DNA of 64,000 bases. Source: Aerobium sp039839275. Lineage in GTDB: Bacteria > Pseudomonadota > Alphaproteobacteria > Rhizobiales > Rhizobiaceae. Position numbers and translations under genes: made by a program. Position 1 is the stretch's first letter, and the number at the start of each line of letters is the position of its first letter. Under the pieces are notes generated by a model, which had not been told where the DNA came from, did no database searches, and saw only the letters and a program-made list of their open reading frames with translations. Shown here piece after piece: positions 53,579 through 62,130 of this stretch. The stretch covers positions 62,001 to 126,000 of the forward strand of contig NZ_JBDOQP010000006.1 of assembly GCF_039839275.1 (NCBI RefSeq), read 5' to 3'.

Positions 53579-55888
53579 TCAGTCAGCCAGGACCGTTCTC
53601 GTCCGTCGCTCTCCGATCGTCTCGGTGACCGCGAGTGGCAAGGAGCGCAGGCGTCTCCCAGTGGCGGCAAAGATGGCGTTTGCGATAGCTGCAGCCGCAG
53701 GCACAACGCCTGGCTCGCCGACGCCGCAGGGCGGCTCGTTGCTCTCGACGATCGACACGATCACCTCGGGCGCGTTGGCGAGGCGCTGGATCGGGAAATC
53801 GTGAAAATTCGTCTCCACGACTGCGCCACTCTGGACCGTGATTTCGCTCATCAGCGCGCTGGTTGCGCCGAAGAGAGCGCCACCCTGGATCTGTGCGATC
53901 ACCTGATCCGGGTTGATGACGAGGCCGGCGTCGATGGCGCAGAAGATGCGATCGACGCGCACCTCGCCGTCATCGGCGACAGTGACCTCGGCGATCTGAG
54001 CAACAACGCTTCGGTAGCATTCTTCGATCGCGACACCGCGCCCGCGGCCCGGCGCCATCGCGTTACCCCAACCGGCGAGCTCCGCGACGCGGTCGAGGAC
54101 CGCTAGATGCCGCGGCCTTTCACGCAGAAGGGCCCGTCGATAGGCGATCGGGTCTTTGCCGGCCGCCAAGGCGCATTCGTCGATGAAGCTTTCGGTGAAG
54201 AAGGTGTTGAAGGAATAGCCATTCGAGCGCCACAGTCCGATCGGCATGTGGCTCGCTACGTCCTGACTGCGAACGCGCCGCGCCGGCAAGGCGTAGTGCA
54301 GCTTGTCGAGCCCCTCAACGGCAAGCCGATCTCCGTCCGGGCCAGGATTGAAGGGTAGATTGCGGCTGGCGACAGACTGGATGACCGACTGGGTAGCTAC
54401 CACCGCGTCATAGGCAAGGGGCAGTCCGTCAGGGCCGAGCGCCATGCGAAGCCTGGCCGCGGCGTGGCTGCGAAAGAGACCGCGCGATATGTCTTCCTCA
54501 CGCGACCAGATGAGCTTAACGGGTCGCCCGCGGTGACGGGCGGCGAGAAAGGCAGTCTGCGCCACCACATCCAGGTCGCTGCGCCGGCCAAAGGCACCGC
54601 CACTCATCGTGACGTGGCTGATGACCGACGCGACCTCGACCCCCGCCCAGCCGGCACCTGTTCCGACACCGACACGGATGTTGACCGGTCCCTGCGACGG
54701 GACCCAGGCCTCGGCAGAACCATCGTCGCGGACGATCACCGTTGCGTTGACCGGTTCCATGCAGGCGTGCGCCACGAAGGGCGCTTCGTATGTCGCTTCG
54801 ACTAGGGATTGCGCGTTCGCATCGATGATGGTGGCTGCATCGCCCGCGTCGAGGATCTCATAGGGCTGCGCCACATCGAGTGCGGCATGGATGCGCCGGG
54901 ACAGGTCCGCGCTCGACGTTGCATCGTCTGCTGTCGCGGCCCACGCGACGTCTAGCTGCCATGCGGCCTGCTCTGCCTGCCACCATGAGCCGGCCACGAT
55001 CGCGACCTGACGCTCGTTGATGATGACGACATCAAGCACGCCTGCTTCAGCGCGTATGTCGGCCTCGTTGCGGATGCGTGACACGCGCGCGCCGAAAACC
55101 GGGGCATGGCGGATAGCAGCATGGAGCATGTCTGGAAGGACCACATCCATGCCGTAGACCGGCTCGCCGCGCACCTTCGCCGGAAGATCGACACGCTGCT
55201 GCCGCGTGCCGATCAGCCGCCAGTCTGCGCGCTGCTTCAGGACGGGATCGGCAGGGGGCGGGAGGGTCGCGGCGGCTGCTGCAAGTTCGCCATAAGACAG
55301 ACTGCGGCCCGAGGCTTCGTGGCGGACGAAGCCGTCGCGGGTGACGAGAGCGGACGCCGGGACGCCGAGGCGCGCAGCGCCCGCATCGATCAGCATCTGC
55401 CGCGCCGAAGCTCCGGCCACCCGCATCGGATGCCACAACGACATCGTCGATGACGACGCGCCCGTAGAGATGAAGCCGAGCAGTCCGAGGACGCGCCTGC
55501 CCGCCCAGACGACAGGTCCACTCGCCTCCTCTGGCCGCACCTGGAACACATTGAACCAGGTCGAATAGGCCGGATGAGCCTCGGTCGGAAATTCGACCCG
55601 GATACGATCGTCGAACGGCAGCTCCAGCTCCTCGGCGACGACCATGGCGAGACCGGTATGGATGCCCTGGCCCATCTCTGCACGCGGCACGTTGATGACC
55701 ACGCGGCCGTCGTCATGAATGGTCAGGAACGCGTTCAGCACGGCGCGGTCGCCGTCAAGAAAACCGTCCAGCCCGTCGACGTCGACAGTGGCGAGATAGC
55801 CAACGCCGCCGACAGCGGCGACAAGGGCTGTACCTCCTAGCGCTGCACCGGTCATCAGGAACCCGCGGCGAGACATAAGGCGAGCCAT
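53579..55888 (-). CDS. aldehyde/isoquinoline oxidoreductase-type molybdopterin-binding subunit
   Basis: 769 aa. A twin-arginine signal (SRRGFLMTGAALGG) indicates export of the folded enzyme to the periplasm. Molybdopterin-binding domains of the xanthine dehydrogenase superfamily follow, as in isoquinoline 1-oxidoreductase beta (IorB): RAEMGQGIHTGLAMVVAEEL and MSGGAFGRRSDLD (Mo-cofactor loop), and near the C-terminus G-G-A-L-F-G-A-T-S-A-L. It hydroxylates N-heterocycles or oxidises aldehydes, passing electrons to the 2Fe-2S subunit. The ATG at 55888 has AGGAG 6 nt upstream, and the small subunit gene ends 9 nt before it. Confidence 0.9.
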   Translation of the reverse strand: MARLMSRRGFLMTGAALGGTALVAAVGGVGYLATVDVDGLDGFLDGDRAVLNAFLTIHDDGRVVINVPRAEMGQGIHTGLAMVVAEELELPFDDRIRVEFPTEAHPAYSTWFNVFQVRPEEASGPVVWAGRRVLGLLGFISTGASSSTMSLWHPMRVAGASARQMLIDAGAARLGVPASALVTRDGFVRHEASGRSLSYGELAAAAATLPPPADPVLKQRADWRLIGTRQQRVDLPAKVRGEPVYGMDVVLPDMLHAAIRHAPVFGARVSRIRNEADIRAEAGVLDVVIINERQVAIVAGSWWQAEQAAWQLDVAWAATADDATSSADLSRRIHAALDVAQPYEILDAGDAATIIDANAQSLVEATYEAPFVAHACMEPVNATVIVRDDGSAEAWVPSQGPVNIRVGVGTGAGWAGVEVASVISHVTMSGGAFGRRSDLDVVAQTAFLAARHRGRPVKLIWSREEDISRGLFRSHAAARLRMALGPDGLPLAYDAVVATQSVIQSVASRNLPFNPGPDGDRLAVEGLDKLHYALPARRVRSQDVASHMPIGLWRSNGYSFNTFFTESFIDECALAAGKDPIAYRRALLRERPRHLAVLDRVAELAGWGNAMAPGRGRGVAIEECYRSVVAQIAEVTVADDGEVRVDRIFCAIDAGLVINPDQVIAQIQGGALFGATSALMSEITVQSGAVVETNFHDFPIQRLANAPEVIVSIVESNEPPCGVGEPGVVPAAAAIANAIFAATGRRLRSLPLAVTETIGERRTRTVLAD

Positions 55889-55897
55889 GTTCAACTC

Positions 55898-56362
55898 CTA
55901 GCTTTGCGAAATCGTGCCTGCGGCACGGTGAATGGCGCGACGGATGCGCGGGTAGGTCCCGCATCGGCAGATGTTGGTGATGGCTGCGTCGATCTCTGCA
56001 TCGGTCGGATTGGGGTTCTGGCGCAGCAGATCGGTGACCGCGATCAGGAAGCCGGGCTGGCAGAAACCGCATTGCGGCACCTGCTCCTCGATCCATGCCT
56101 GCTGAACGATCGACAAATTCCCCTGCGCGTCCGCAAGACCCTCCACCGTAACGATAGAGGCACCTGCGATGCTGCCGACCGGCATGACGCAGGATGGAGT
56201 CGACACACCATCGATCAGAACACGGCAGGCCCCGCATTGCGCGACACCGCAGCCATATTTGGGCCCGAGGATACCGAGGTCTTCGCGCAGCACCCAGAGC
56301 AGCGGCTTGCTCGGATCAACCGACACGTTGGCAGGGGTTTCGTTGACGGTGAAGGCGACCAT
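55898..56362 (-). CDS. 2Fe-2S subunit of the molybdenum oxidoreductase (IorA-like)
   Basis: 154 aa with two clusters. A plant-type ferredoxin motif YGCGVAQCGACRVLIDG plus a later Cys (TPSC) precedes the C-terminal CGFCQPG...CRCGTYPRI. This is the standard small subunit of the xanthine-dehydrogenase/isoquinoline-oxidoreductase family. It has no Tat signal and presumably rides with the large subunit. The ATG at 56362 has AGGAG upstream; a longer frame to 56740 is a shadow of the promoter region. It is the first gene of the leftward operon. Confidence 0.92.
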   Translation of the reverse strand: MVAFTVNETPANVSVDPSKPLLWVLREDLGILGPKYGCGVAQCGACRVLIDGVSTPSCVMPVGSIAGASIVTVEGLADAQGNLSIVQQAWIEEQVPQCGFCQPGFLIAVTDLLRQNPNPTDAEIDAAITNICRCGTYPRIRRAIHRAAGTISQS

Positions 56363-56581
56363 GACGGGCTCCTGATGGCTGTGGGACCTGGACCGCATAG
56401 GATGCGCCGCCCTCGGTCGATGATGGAGTGACAGAGGCGCTGGGTTATCGCCCGGCGCGCTCCGGAAGCAGCGGGCGGACGTCGAACCGAGGGACGCTGC
56501 GTCCGGTACTGGGGAGGCCCCCCGCTGTTTCGACCTTGAAGCTAGCCGGGCTCTGTCGCCGGCCTGTGCCCGGCCTGTCGC

Positions 56582-56658
56582 AAAGCGTATCAAAGTGTAT
56601 CCGGCGCGATGCTTGGGCCCTCGCAAGCCGGCGAAGCTGATACAAACGGTTACACTTT
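56582..56658. promoter_or_regulatory. paired 10-bp tandem repeats, candidate OmpR-type regulator sites
   Basis: AAAGCGTATC and AAAGTGTATC are exact tandem 10-mers (56582-56601). On the opposite strand AAAGTGTAAC and CGTTTGTATC form a second tandem pair (56639-56658). OmpR/PhoB regulators bind two 10-bp direct half-sites, so this is one pair per orientation. Both lie in the roughly 360-nt divergence between the oxidoreductase operon and the response-regulator gene. Confidence 0.7.
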
Positions 56659-56720
56659 CGTCCGCGCGGGCACGCAAGCACGACGCTATAAGGGACTGTG
56701 TTTCAGCCTCAGGACCCGTC

Positions 56721-57446
56721 ATGGAGCATGTGCCCCACATCGCCGTCGTCGACGATCATCGCGAAATCCGCGATCTCGTGGCCAAATATTTACAGCAGCA
56801 GGGCTACCGCGTCTCGACCGCGGAAAACGGCACCGCGCTGCGGCGGCTTGTCGATCGGGGCGCTCCCGACCTTGTCGTGCTCGACATCATGATGCCGGGC
56901 GAAGACGGGCTGACGCTTTGCCGCGAACTGCGTGCGCGCTCAGGAACTGCCATCCCGATCATCTTCCTGACCGCACGTGCGGAGGAGACCGATCGTGTCA
57001 TCGGCCTTGAACTCGGCGCGGACGATTATCTGGTCAAGCCGTTCTCCTCTCGCGAGCTTCTGGCGCGCATCAAGGCGGTCCTGCGGCGCGTCAACAGCCT
57101 GCCGCCACAGCGCGCAGCGCGAAGGGCGGGCTCCGTCCGCTTCGAACGCTGGGTGCTCAGCCTCGCGCGCCGGGAGTTGCAGAGCAATGACGGGGTTGGC
57201 GTCCCGCTGTCCACCGCCGAATTTCGGCTGCTGAAGGTCTTCGTGGATCACCCCGGCATGATCCTCAGCCGTGACCAGCTGCTTGACCTCACCGTGGGCC
57301 GGGAAGCCGATCCCTTCGACCGGTCGATTGACAACCAGATCAGCAGGCTGCGCCGCAAGGTCGAGCTCGACCCGAAGAACCCCACCATCATCCAGACCCA
57401 CCGCGGCGGCGGATACTCGTTCATGCCGGAGGTCCACGCGGAATGA
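56721..57446 (+). CDS. OmpR/PhoB-family response regulator
   Basis: 241 aa. The receiver domain has the acidic pair at 11-12 (VVDDH), phosphoacceptor D55 (VVLDIMMPG), a Thr in FLTARAEE and a Lys in LVKPFSSREL. A C-terminal winged helix follows, with LSTAEFRLLKVFVDHPGMIL then SRDQLLD and RGGGYSF. The ATG at 56721 has AGGA at 6 nt; a longer frame from 56595 is not needed. It overlaps the kinase gene by 4 nt (ATGA) and faces the oxidoreductase operon across tandem repeats it may bind. Confidence 0.9.
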   Translation: MEHVPHIAVVDDHREIRDLVAKYLQQQGYRVSTAENGTALRRLVDRGAPDLVVLDIMMPGEDGLTLCRELRARSGTAIPIIFLTARAEETDRVIGLELGADDYLVKPFSSRELLARIKAVLRRVNSLPPQRAARRAGSVRFERWVLSLARRELQSNDGVGVPLSTAEFRLLKVFVDHPGMILSRDQLLDLTVGREADPFDRSIDNQISRLRRKVELDPKNPTIIQTHRGGGYSFMPEVHAE

Positions 57447-58870
57447 GGTCGCTCCTTGCGCTTTGGCAGAAGAGCCTCATGGCGCAGCTTCTGTCCTGGA
57501 TGCTCGTCGCGCTGTTTGCGTCCCAGGCGATCAGCCTCGCGATCCTGTGGGACTATCTGCAGGCCGATCTGCGAGCAGCCGCGCGCGCCGAAATCAGCAG
57601 CCGCGCGGCTGCCGTGTCACGGCTCGTCGAGACGGTACCGCCGGATCTGCGCCAGGATCTCATCCGCATCAGCAGCACCGAGTCATCGCGTTTCTGGGTG
57701 TCCGACGCGAGCCCCGTGACCCTTGAGACCTGGGTCCGGCAAGCCTTCGGTCAGTTCGAAATCCCGCTGGCCGAGCTGCTGGCTGCGGCCGGCGGATCGA
57801 GCGCTGCAGGCCTTCCGGAGGAGAGCCATCTTCCGGCCGGGGCGGATCAGCAATACTTCCTCTCCGGCGCGACATGGACGATGCCTGCGCACGACCACAG
57901 CGAGCTCCCGATCCTGGCACAGCATCTCGACTTCGCCAAGATGAACGGCGCTGGCGTACTCGTTCCCTTGGGCGACGGCCGGGTTCTCAACGCCGCCTAC
58001 TACAAGACGATTTCGCCGTCGATCTGGCGCACCCATTTGCCACTGTCGCTGACGCTGGCGGCGATCATCGTCGCGCTCGCCGGGTTCCTGACGGTTCGCC
58101 GGATCGCAAGCCCGCTGCGCCGGTTGATCGAGGCAGCCGACACGCTCGGCCGCGGCGAGGCCGTATCGCCCCTGCTGGAACGCGGACCCGAGGACATCCG
58201 TCGCACGACGGTCGCCTTCAATCGCATGCAGGAGCGGATCCACCGTTTCGTCGCCGACCAGACGAGGATGCTCGCCGCCATCGGCCACGATCTGCGCACG
58301 CCCCTGACGACCTTGCGGCTGCGCGCCGAGCTCGTCGAGGACAGCGAGCTCCAGGCGCGAATGCTCGACACGATCGACGAGATTCAGGTGATGACCGACT
58401 CCGCGCTCGCGCTCGCGCGGCAGGAGGCCAGCACCGAGCCGACCCGCACGATCGACCTGACCGCGCTCGTGGAAAGCGTATGCGACGACCTCGCCGACAT
58501 CGGCCAGCCGGTGCGCTTCAGGCCGAGCGCGCGCATCACCTATCGCTGCCGCCCGGACGCGCTGAGGCGGGTGATCCGCAACCTCATCGAGAACGCCGTA
58601 CGTTATGCGGGCGGCGCCGACGTCAGCCTCGTCACTGAGGCGTCGAGCGTAAGGGTCCTCGTCGAGGATGATGGGCCGGGAATTCCGATCGACAGCGTCG
58701 AGGACGTGTTCGCGCCCTTCTTCCGTCTCGAAGGCTCGCGATCGCGTGAAACCGGCGGCAGCGGCCTCGGCCTCTCCATCGCCCGCGCCATCGCCCGCCA
58801 GCACGGCGGCGATATCATCCTGTTGCCCCGCGCACCGGGGCTTAGCGCGGCGGTAGTGCTGCCAAGTTGA
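57443..58870 (+). CDS. sensor histidine kinase
   Basis: 475 aa. TM1 (about 13-36) and TM2 (about 198-217) flank a periplasmic sensor loop of some 160 residues. A HAMP domain (VRRIASPLRRLIEAADTLGRGE) follows, then H282 in the H-box IGHDLRTPLTTLRLRAEL, the N-box RNLIENAVRY, and ATP lid motifs DDGPGIP and GGSGLGLSIARAI. It phosphorylates the regulator encoded just upstream (ATGA overlap). The stimulus is unknown; a substrate of the divergent periplasmic oxidoreductase is a natural guess. Confidence 0.9.
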   Translation: MRSLLALWQKSLMAQLLSWMLVALFASQAISLAILWDYLQADLRAAARAEISSRAAAVSRLVETVPPDLRQDLIRISSTESSRFWVSDASPVTLETWVRQAFGQFEIPLAELLAAAGGSSAAGLPEESHLPAGADQQYFLSGATWTMPAHDHSELPILAQHLDFAKMNGAGVLVPLGDGRVLNAAYYKTISPSIWRTHLPLSLTLAAIIVALAGFLTVRRIASPLRRLIEAADTLGRGEAVSPLLERGPEDIRRTTVAFNRMQERIHRFVADQTRMLAAIGHDLRTPLTTLRLRAELVEDSELQARMLDTIDEIQVMTDSALALARQEASTEPTRTIDLTALVESVCDDLADIGQPVRFRPSARITYRCRPDALRRVIRNLIENAVRYAGGADVSLVTEASSVRVLVEDDGPGIPIDSVEDVFAPFFRLEGSRSRETGGSGLGLSIARAIARQHGGDIILLPRAPGLSAAVVLPS

Positions 58871-59268
58871 CGAATTGTCCGTGGCTACGTAGCCGCTATG
58901 GGCCCGATACCGGATGGTCAGGTTTTGGGCGCCGCGGGCCAAATAGCTGCCGTTTAACTCGGACTGACCTAGTCGACGGCTCCCGACCCCCAAGTCGATC
59001 TTTCAGGCTGGGCTGTTGAGCGCCCTAGACCTGCCGTTGATACAGCACCTGCTTCCGGCTCAAGCGAACCCGATTGCGGATAGTCCGGTTCATCGCGCGA
59101 AGTCTGATCATGCCGGCCATTCGCAACAAACAGGGTTGGCATCGCTCCCAGCCCCTAACTGATATGCGGAATACATTGGGCGTTTTGTGAGCGTTCTGGG
59201 AGACGAAGAACGCTCAGTTCTGGCAGAGCGCGTTGGTGCGACATTAGAAACAACCCACTACCAACGTC
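58871..59268. other. gene-free stretch with two palindromic elements
   Basis: About 400 nt between the kinase gene and the leftward ATPase gene. GGCTACGTAGCC soon after the kinase stop is a perfect 12-bp palindrome and may be part of a 3' hairpin. GAGCGTTCT and AGAACGCTC (59189-59197, 59207-59215) form a 9-bp stem with a 9-nt loop. I see no coding sequence. Confidence 0.5.
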
Positions 59269-60552
59269 CTATTCAGCGGCAAATGACCAGAACGACGATA
59301 GTGGCAGGGCGAATAGCTTTGAGCCGAATGTCAAAGGTCTATCTCCCAGGTAGATGACGATGCCGATGACGTTCCAGGCGCTCCCGGGGCCGTCGGTTCG
59401 GAACCATTGCAAGTGGCGGAAATCATTCAAGTCGACGTTCGATGATGCCTTCATCTCGAAGCCGACTATGGTTCTGTTGGTTTCCGCGAGAATATCGATC
59501 TCTCGCCCACGTTGGTGGCGCCAATGATAAAGACGCCAGTGACTCTGCTGATGAGGCAAAGATTTCAACAATTCGTTGTGCACGAAGGTTTCAAGCACTC
59601 CACCGAGCGCTGCCGGATTGGCATCGGCAAGAAAGCTCTCAGAAGTCAGGTTCCGTAGTGCCGCGACGATTCCTGTGTCTACGAGGTGAACCTTCGGCTG
59701 TCGGATATCGCGTCCGGCCTCGCCAGAAGTCCAGGCTGGGAGCCTCGACATCAACGATAGCTTGGTGAGCACGTCCAGATAGGTCTCGATTGTAGGGCGC
59801 TGAACACCGATGATGCTCCCCATTTCCTGGACATTGAGTTCGTTTGCGGTTCGAGCGGCAATCTGGTCAATCAGGCGGCGCATCGCATCGGACTTCCGTA
59901 CCTTAATGAGATCGGCAACATCCCTTTCAACAATGGTGTCCACATAGTCACGGTAGCGACGTTGTCGGCTACGGTCCGGCAGGTTACGGATTTCAGGGTA
60001 GCCGCCCGCCAGAAGCTCCTGAATATAACCGTTCCTCGAGACGGGTTCTGGTTTCGGTAAGTCCCTAAGTGACGGTTCGGGAGTGCGGCTTGCCCAGTCA
60101 AGGATTCTCGCCGGACCCTTGCGTTGGACTTCGGCGCCGCTCAGCGGCAGCAGCGTCAATGTCTGGACCCGTCCCGCGAGGGAATCAGCAACATGTGCGT
60201 TCGTGAACACATTGGATGATCCAGTTAGGATGAACTGCCCCATCCTTCGCCGTTCATCGACTATCCGCTTGATCGCGAGGGCGAGGCGCTTGGATCGCTG
60301 CGCCTCATCGATGATAAGCGGAACGTCATCCGCTTCAGACACGAGCGCTTCGATTTGTCCGGACGGATCGGCCTCGATCGCTGCAAGCACGTTCTCGTCG
60401 TCCAACGTAATGAACCTCCCGACATCAAGGAGCTCCCGAACCAGGGTCGTCTTGCCGACCTGTCGAGGGCCGATGATGTTGACCACCCTCGTCGAACGGA
60501 GGGAATCCAGCAGTTCGGCGCGCAGGTGTCTTGGCAGCAGAGTGTCTTCCAT
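59269..60552 (-). CDS. AAA+ ATPase with DUF4143 domain
   Basis: 427 aa. The N-terminal AAA-14 ATPase has Walker A IIGPRQVGKTT (about 26-36), Walker B PLIIDEAQ and sensor 1 FILTGSSN. Then there is a winged-helix region and, at the C-terminus, a DUF4143 nuclease-like fold (ETFVHNEL, REIDILAE, GFEMKASS). The GREIDILAE..VGFEMKA pattern holds the D, E and K of a PD-(D/E)XK site. The role is unknown and often linked to mobile elements or stress. The ATG is at 60552. Three 23-bp-spaced repeats lie directly upstream. Confidence 0.88.
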   Translation of the reverse strand: MEDTLLPRHLRAELLDSLRSTRVVNIIGPRQVGKTTLVRELLDVGRFITLDDENVLAAIEADPSGQIEALVSEADDVPLIIDEAQRSKRLALAIKRIVDERRRMGQFILTGSSNVFTNAHVADSLAGRVQTLTLLPLSGAEVQRKGPARILDWASRTPEPSLRDLPKPEPVSRNGYIQELLAGGYPEIRNLPDRSRQRRYRDYVDTIVERDVADLIKVRKSDAMRRLIDQIAARTANELNVQEMGSIIGVQRPTIETYLDVLTKLSLMSRLPAWTSGEAGRDIRQPKVHLVDTGIVAALRNLTSESFLADANPAALGGVLETFVHNELLKSLPHQQSHWRLYHWRHQRGREIDILAETNRTIVGFEMKASSNVDLNDFRHLQWFRTDGPGSAWNVIGIVIYLGDRPLTFGSKLFALPLSSFWSFAAE

Positions 60553-60604
60553 CGAATCTGACCTCGACGTGTTAGATCGCTGGGCGAACTGATAACAGGA
60601 AGTT

Positions 60605-60663
60605 GGGGAAATGTATAGTAACGAATTGGGGAAATGTATAATTGACATCCGGGGAAATGTCTA
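60605..60663. repeat. three 23-bp-spaced iterons upstream of the DUF4143 ATPase gene
   Basis: GGGGAAATGTATA occurs at 60605-60617 and 60628-60640, and GGGGAAATGTCTA at 60651-60663. The period is exactly 23 bp, about two helical turns, so a bound protein would sit on one face of the DNA. They end 53 nt before the ATPase start and probably overlap its promoter. Confidence 0.85.
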
Positions 60664-61093
60664 TTCGCTCTAGGCCGAACCCCAACGGACGTGCCCTGCT
60701 GGCGCAAGTTCCGCCCTCGGATAGTCGATGCGTCCGCCATTCCGTAGGGTCAGCGAGGCCGGACTAGGCGTAAAGGTTCTGGTGACAGCTGCTACCGGAT
60801 GGCGCAGGTTCTCCCATTGCAGCCATTCTTGCTTTAGACGCTGCCGGCCTAAAAGTGAGACCTGCTCGGGGTGGAAAAAGGACACCTCCAACAGCCGCAT
60901 GGTTCGGGCTTTCCTGCCCACGCCGGAGAAGGGCGCAGGGCAGTTGGTCTTGGCTCGCCGAGGGTATGCCCGGCGTCGATTGGCTCTCCGGGAACTATTT
61001 CGAAACTACAGGCCTGCTCGCAGGAATAATCCGCGGGCCCTTGATGGTGAACTTGCCCGGCAAGTCTGGGATCGGTCTGCGCAGTTGCTCGAT
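60664..61093. other. stretch without a supported gene
   Basis: About 430 nt. A minus-strand frame (60670-60921, containing RLKQEWLQWENLRHPVAAV) and a plus-strand frame (60855-61121, containing GVDWLSGNYFETTGLLAGII) look protein-like, but neither has a recognised family nor a convincing start. They may be pieces of broken genes. Confidence 0.4.
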
Positions 61094-61996
61094 CTATAGC
61101 GACGAACCGCCAGCGGCATAATATGCCGGTGGTATTCCAGAATAGCGAGAAAACGCGACGCTGAAGGTGCTCGCCGAGCCGTAGCCTACGCGTTCTGCGA
61201 CTTGGGCGACGCTTGTTTTTTTCCCGCGCAGCAGGTCTTTCGCCAATGCCATGCGCCAGCTCAAGAGGTATTCCATCGGCGTGACTCCCACCTCGCGGCG
61301 GAACCGATCGAAGAAGGATGAGCGCGAGAGCGCCGCCGTCCTGGCGAGCTCCAGAACTGTCCAGCTTTTCTCCGGGTGCTCGTGGAGCCTCCGCAGCGCT
61401 ATGGCCAGACGCTCATCGCAAAGCCCGCGCAAAAGGCCGGGTGGAGAAGCTCGCCCCGCAGTCAAGCGCAGCGCCTCGATGAGCAGAACCTCAAGCAGGC
61501 GGGCCAAGACAACGTCGCGACCCGGGCGGTCCGACCGTGTCTCGTCATTCACAAGTTCAACCAGCGCCATAAGCCGCCGATCGTCGCGAACATGGACGAG
61601 TTGGGGCAGGAGTGACACCAGAAGGGTGGCATCGTCCGATCCGAAGGAGCAGTGCCCCACGAGCATCCTGACGTCGGGGCGATCGTTGGGACTGCCCAGA
61701 CGGAATATCCCCGGGTCCATCTCCACCATCTCCGGTTCGGCCTCAATCGGCGGGGGCACCAGGCTCGAGGTCACGAAATCATAAGCTGCGGGCACCAGGA
61801 CAAAGTCGCCACTTCGGAGCGTGATCGTCGCTCGCCCTTCGATCGACAGGCGGCACGCGCCGTCCAGCACGGCGCAGTAAAATGGGAGCCCGTCATCCAA
61901 ACGGCGCACGGCCCAGACCCCAGCCCCGATAACGAGCTTGGACACGGAAGTGTTTGGCTGAAGAAGCCCAACAACTTGGGTCAGCGGATCAGACAT
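61094..61996 (-). CDS. AraC family transcriptional regulator (cupin_6 type)
   Basis: 300 aa. The N-terminal cupin domain (about 20-180) has LDGACRLSIEGRATITLRSG. The C-terminal AraC double helix-turn-helix has W-T-V-L-E-L-A-R-T-A-A-L-S-R-S-S-F-F-D-R-F and SVAQVAERVGYGSASTFSVAFSRYSGI. It is divergent from the GST gene (135 nt between starts) and probably activates it and perhaps the SDR beyond. The ligand is unknown. Confidence 0.88.
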   Translation of the reverse strand: MSDPLTQVVGLLQPNTSVSKLVIGAGVWAVRRLDDGLPFYCAVLDGACRLSIEGRATITLRSGDFVLVPAAYDFVTSSLVPPPIEAEPEMVEMDPGIFRLGSPNDRPDVRMLVGHCSFGSDDATLLVSLLPQLVHVRDDRRLMALVELVNDETRSDRPGRDVVLARLLEVLLIEALRLTAGRASPPGLLRGLCDERLAIALRRLHEHPEKSWTVLELARTAALSRSSFFDRFRREVGVTPMEYLLSWRMALAKDLLRGKKTSVAQVAERVGYGSASTFSVAFSRYSGIPPAYYAAGGSSL

Positions 61997-62130
61997 TTGG
62001 ACTTACGCCAATGATGTGTGGATCCTGGATTGTAGCAGGTCCAAATTGGTGCGGCTATCCTTCTTATATCCCCTGGCGGTCGCCGCCGTGGCCGTACTGC
62101 CGGGGGCATCAAGAATTCAGGAGAACCGCT

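Noticed and set aside
53555..54106. 183-codon plus-strand frame
   Set aside because: It is antisense to the C-terminus of the molybdenum subunit and has no domain; a shadow.
56362..56740. longer start for the 2Fe-2S subunit
   Set aside because: The extra 126 residues have no ferredoxin similarity and would erase the divergent promoter region with the tandem repeats.
60605..60663. CRISPR-like repeat array
   Set aside because: There are only three 13-bp units with 10-bp spacing, spacers are not variable in the CRISPR manner and there are no cas genes. They are better described as iterons.
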